Shown piece after piece: positions 33,300 to 35,933 of a DNA stretch of 35,933 bases (position 1 is the first letter of the stretch; each line of letters begins with the position of its first letter). Source of the DNA: Prevotella corporis DSM 18810 = JCM 8529 (GTDB taxonomy: Bacteria; Bacteroidota; Bacteroidia; Bacteroidales; Bacteroidaceae). The position numbers and the translations under genes were made by a program. The stretch covers positions 1 through 35,933 of the forward strand of contig NZ_AUME01000032.1 of NCBI RefSeq assembly GCF_000430525.1, given 5' to 3'. The notes beneath the pieces are model-generated. The model made no database searches, had not been told where the DNA came from, and saw only the letters and a program-made list of their open reading frames with translations.

Positions 33300-33818
33300 A
33301 TGAAGAAATTTGTTTTGACCTTTTCCTTATGGATGATTGTCATATTGGGGTATGCCCAGTATGACAATTATCTACATATACCGACCATAGACATACTTAG
33401 ATACCAATTACAAAAGAAAAAAGACGCATCAGCCATAGCACCATTCAGACGCTACGGGTTAAGAAGAATAAGGGCAGCTAAATATGTTCCTGACTCTGAC
33501 CCCAGACATATTTGGGGCTGGCACTTGAAAGCCAACACCGAATATGATATAAACCGAGACCAACTATATAAACTTTTTAAAAAGGCTGATTTCACAAGTA
33601 TCGGAATTATTGATACACAAAATGGAGACTTAGAAATAGTCTTTTGGGATAAATTCTATTACCAGATATTTACAAACGAGTTGCGACAATTCGGTTATAC
33701 GTCTTCGTTGAGTAACAAAATGACGAATGTAATACAATTTCGTAAGGCAGACACCAGCGTTTTGGTAGATGTGACGATTTGGTATGATATTTATATCATG
33801 CGATTTTTTACTATTTAA
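33300..33818 (+). CDS. Secreted protein of unknown function, 172 aa
   Basis: Its ATG begins on the base after the nadE stop codon, so translation is probably coupled. A signal peptide is clear (MKKFVLTFSLWMIVILGYAQ, cut before Gln20). The mature part is about 153 residues, rich in Tyr and Arg (YGLRRIRAAKY), with SIGIIDTQNGDLEIVFWDKF in the middle. I recognise no family or cysteine pattern. No lipobox is present, so it should be periplasmic or exported rather than a lipoprotein. Confidence 0.7.
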   Translation: MKKFVLTFSLWMIVILGYAQYDNYLHIPTIDILRYQLQKKKDASAIAPFRRYGLRRIRAAKYVPDSDPRHIWGWHLKANTEYDINRDQLYKLFKKADFTSIGIIDTQNGDLEIVFWDKFYYQIFTNELRQFGYTSSLSNKMTNVIQFRKADTSVLVDVTIWYDIYIMRFFTI

Positions 33819-33897
33819 CTTGGCTGAAGTCACCTTTGGTTCACCCACAATCCAACACAAACTCACCAATAACGAAGATTCTACTTTGCTGTAAGGT

Positions 33898-33917
33898 ATA
33901 TTGGGTTCCTCCAATAT
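33898..33917. terminator. Weak hairpin between converging genes
   Basis: A 7-bp stem (33898-33904 with 33911-33917) in the 125-bp gap between the converging secreted-protein and glycosyltransferase genes. There is no T-run, so termination is uncertain. Confidence 0.3.
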
Positions 33918-33943
33918 TGAGTTCTTTAGATGTACGAATATTT

Positions 33944-35074
33944 TTATCCAGCTGCATAAGAGGTTTTAACTGGATATGCGTTAATTTTGTCATTGTATTT
34001 TTCAACTACCGCCTCTAATCGTGAAATAATTCTCATTTCGGCCTCATTCTCCCACATTCTAAACTCAACATCTTCACCATATTCATGACAAAATTCCACC
34101 AATTGGTCAATATTAAAATTATTAGAAACAATTCCAGCACCTTGATTCATTGCCTCGAATGCATTGCATTCTTGTTCCACGTGTGCAGGCACCAGCAACA
34201 CTGGTTTCCCCATATACATGGCTTCGCAAACGGATTCGAAGCCTCCTGTTGTTGCATAAGCCTTGCTATTAGCTAAATAATGAAGGAATTTCTTGTCATC
34301 GATACGATGGAAAGTCAATGTTTCATCAATTATTGTAGTTTCCGCGGCATCTTTCCTATCCCAGAAAAAATGAAGATTAAGTTTCGGATTTCTTTTGTGC
34401 CATTCTATCACATTTTCGCTAAATCCGGCATTTAGAATATATCCTAACACATAATCGCCATGATGTCTTGGTATGCTTGTAGCTTCAGAACGGAGTAGGG
34501 GAGGGACGATAGATAAATTTTGAATATTGTCATCTTCGTACTTGCGGAATGACAGCGCGAGTTTTTTCTTAGCTCCCAAGCATGTGACCTTTGTAAATGC
34601 TATCATTAGTTGTTGACTGAATTTGTGCTCTTCTGGCAGCTGGTATTCAGGATGTAAAAACATATATTGATGCCCAATACATACTTCCGGAACTTGAGGT
34701 TGATAGAGATAATAGGTTATGCCAGTCAGAACTTCATAAAAGTTTATAACTAAATCGGCCCCGGACTTGTCAATATGATTTTTCAAAAAGTGAATGCTTG
34801 ACATATAATTTGGAGACTTGATGATGTTATAAATAATAGAACGAGTCAGACCTATGTGCTTATTTGTTTTTGATGGAAGAAAATTTGGACTGAGAAAAGT
34901 CTGAATGGGCGCTTGGGCACGGTCGATGAAAAATTCAGGAAGTTCACGCGCGCAACTTTTACCAACAAGAATACCAACTACAGAGTGACCATTGTCTGTC
35001 AACATTTTTTCTAAAGTTAAGGCCTGTGTTAGGTGCCCACGCCCTTCCCCTTGAACAACAAATAATACTTTCAT
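33944..35074 (-). CDS. GT-B glycosyltransferase (MGT/MurG-like)
   Basis: 376 aa. The N-terminus VVQGEGRGHLTQAL (6-19) is the acceptor-domain Gly loop, and the C-terminal half has TTGGFESVCEAMYMGKP (about 289-305) followed by VPAHVEQECNA, the donor-binding segment shared by GT1/GT28 enzymes such as MurG and macrolide glycosyltransferases. No signal peptide or helix, so it probably works at the cytoplasmic face. Donor and acceptor are unknown. It is convergent with the nadE group and lies next to the IS256-type element, with a TAACTTTG -7 box upstream. Confidence 0.82.
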   Translation of the reverse strand: MKVLFVVQGEGRGHLTQALTLEKMLTDNGHSVVGILVGKSCARELPEFFIDRAQAPIQTFLSPNFLPSKTNKHIGLTRSIIYNIIKSPNYMSSIHFLKNHIDKSGADLVINFYEVLTGITYYLYQPQVPEVCIGHQYMFLHPEYQLPEEHKFSQQLMIAFTKVTCLGAKKKLALSFRKYEDDNIQNLSIVPPLLRSEATSIPRHHGDYVLGYILNAGFSENVIEWHKRNPKLNLHFFWDRKDAAETTIIDETLTFHRIDDKKFLHYLANSKAYATTGGFESVCEAMYMGKPVLLVPAHVEQECNAFEAMNQGAGIVSNNFNIDQLVEFCHEYGEDVEFRMWENEAEMRIISRLEAVVEKYNDKINAYPVKTSYAAG

Positions 35075-35460
35075 TTTTTATTTGATTTAATTTTAGTTGC
35101 AAAGTTAATTCAGCAATATTTCAATAAGGTTTATTTACTAATAACAAATGACAATTATCTTGTTTCATTTTAGTTTCAAGTGTTTTTCCAATAGAGGAAT
35201 CAACTATAATCCTTTGAAAGGTAATATTGCGAGCACGGCAAGTTGGTGCGGAAGTTGATAAGATTCCCCTATGTGGCAGTTGACATAATCTTTCGGCTCG
35301 CAATAGTTGACCTTTCGTAAATGAAAAGCTAAGCTATCACAGTGTAAAAGATGACCTTTTGGAAATTGGAATATATCGCACTGATTATTAGATGTTTATG
35401 AAGAGGTGTTTGTTGGCCTCTTGTGGGTGATACTAAGTTGCTCAAATAAATTGAAAAAGT
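35075..35460. other. Intergenic region before the IS256-type element
   Basis: About 385 bp with no convincing gene. It holds the minus-strand -7 box at 35100-35107 and a stretch (about 35308-35365) with similarity to segments near 10914 and, reversed, near 2409, described as a possible interspersed repeat. Confidence 0.45.
35100..35107 (-). promoter_or_regulatory. -7 box for the glycosyltransferase gene
   Basis: Minus strand TAACTTTG, 25 nt before the ATG at 35072-35074. The upstream TTTG partner is not clear. Confidence 0.5.
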
Positions 35461-35933
35461 GGTACTGTCCTATAAAAGTGTGTAAGCTTCTTTTTTCTTA
35501 TCTTTGTATTTGTAAACTATAAAAAAGGAAAAAATGAAACTTACACATTCGCAAATTTCGGAAATTCTTTCGAATTACACAAGTAGCAGCGAGGGTTTTG
35601 TTACCCTTCAGTCATTAATCATGAACTCCCTGATGTATCATGAACGAGAGATGTTCGTCAGCGAAAATGCCCATGAGCAATGCAATGGCTTCCGTTCCCG
35701 TCGTTGGTACAGTCACGGCTTTGAGTTCTCGCTCCGTATTCCGCACAGTCGCAGCGGAAACTTCTATTCCATTCTCTTAGGAGTGATACGCAGCGAAAGC
35801 GAGGAACGTGCCAAATTGTTCAACCTCCTCTACACCAAAGGTCTTACCACTGAGCAGATAGGCGAGATTTCCAATTGCGTCTATGGTCGTTCCTACAGCA
35901 AGCAGCAGGTATCGCATCTTGCCGGCAGCTGCC
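35461..35933 (+). mobile_element. Left end of an IS256-family insertion sequence (truncated by window)
   Basis: The stretch beginning GGTACTGTCC at 35461 and continuing TATAAAAGTGTGTAA resembles the terminal inverted repeats of IS256-family elements. It is followed by a TATCTTTG -7 box (35499-35506) and the transposase start. The exact first base and the target duplication cannot be confirmed without the right end. Confidence 0.7.
35534..35933 (+). CDS. IS256-family transposase, N-terminal part
   Basis: The frame is open from ATG 35534 for 133 codons to the window edge. Recognisable segments are MKLTHSQISEILSNY at the start, FRSRRWYSHGFEFSLRIPHSRSGNFY (split: RSRRW near 56-60, then FEFSLRIPHSR at about 65-75), and LYTKGLTTEQIGEI, as in IS256-type (MULE-like) transposases. 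The catalytic DDE part is beyond the edge. Base composition is visibly more GC-rich than the flanking genes, and AAAAAAGGAAAAA before the ATG is an unusual purine-rich leader in this background; both fit recent acquisition. Confidence 0.85.
   Translation, partial: MKLTHSQISEILSNYTSSSEGFVTLQSLIMNSLMYHEREMFVSENAHEQCNGFRSRRWYSHGFEFSLRIPHSRSGNFYSILLGVIRSESEERAKLFNLLYTKGLTTEQIGEISNCVYGRSYSKQQVSHLAGSC

Noticed and set aside
1..35933. CRISPR arrays, tRNA, rRNA or tmRNA genes
   Set aside because: I looked for regularly spaced repeats, cloverleaf-like TΨC/anticodon patterns and rRNA cores and saw none; a covariance search would be needed to be certain.

Overview
The window looks like chromosome from a Prevotella-like member of the Bacteroidales (phylum Bacteroidota). 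It is AT-rich. Most genes lack a Shine-Dalgarno sequence, and many start regions carry the Bacteroidota promoter signature TAnnTTTG, often with TTTG 19-20 bp upstream. The gene content is typical of the group: the rpmB-rpmG-DUF4295-ftsY-rimO cluster, a MoxR/DUF58/Bat aerotolerance operon, a class III fructose-bisphosphatase and a DUF2027-Smr protein. Genus is inferred from gene order and protein style only.

Layout. The left edge (1-289, minus) is the 5' part of an ISAon1-type transposase gene. A small membrane-protein gene diverges from nth and a DUF2461 gene (454-2178). A minus-strand block follows (2613-9402), read right to left: ftsE-like ABC ATPase and aspartate kinase, then a GT2-like protein, a GT4-like protein and class III FBPase. 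A poorly coding stretch (9403-11157) holds one secreted-protein gene broken by an in-frame stop, plus several palindromes.

From 11182 onward almost everything is on the plus strand: DMP19-like protein and smpB; map, tsaD and a CinA-domain amidohydrolase; rpmB, rpmG, a 52-aa ribosome-associated protein, then ftsY, rimO, an HU protein and a much larger membrane-spanning HU-LysM protein. Next comes the Bat locus (19869-28137): MoxR ATPase, DUF58 protein, a BatD-like membrane protein, BatA, a BatB-BatC fusion and a BatD-BatE fusion. It is followed by a PAP2 phosphatase, queA, a DUF2027-Smr protein, nadE and a small secreted protein. A minus-strand glycosyltransferase (33944-35074) and the left end of an IS256-family element (from about 35461) close the window.

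How the genes work together. The central part is translation and secretion housekeeping: ribosomal proteins, uS12 methylthiolation, tRNA modification by TsaD and QueA, ribosome rescue by SmpB, SRP receptor, N-terminal Met removal. The Bat block encodes a putative envelope complex of periplasmic vWA and TPR domains linked to a cytoplasmic MoxR ATPase. The most unusual items are the HU-TM-LysM protein, the paired Bat fusions with internal signal-peptide-like segments, and the nonsense-interrupted secreted protein.
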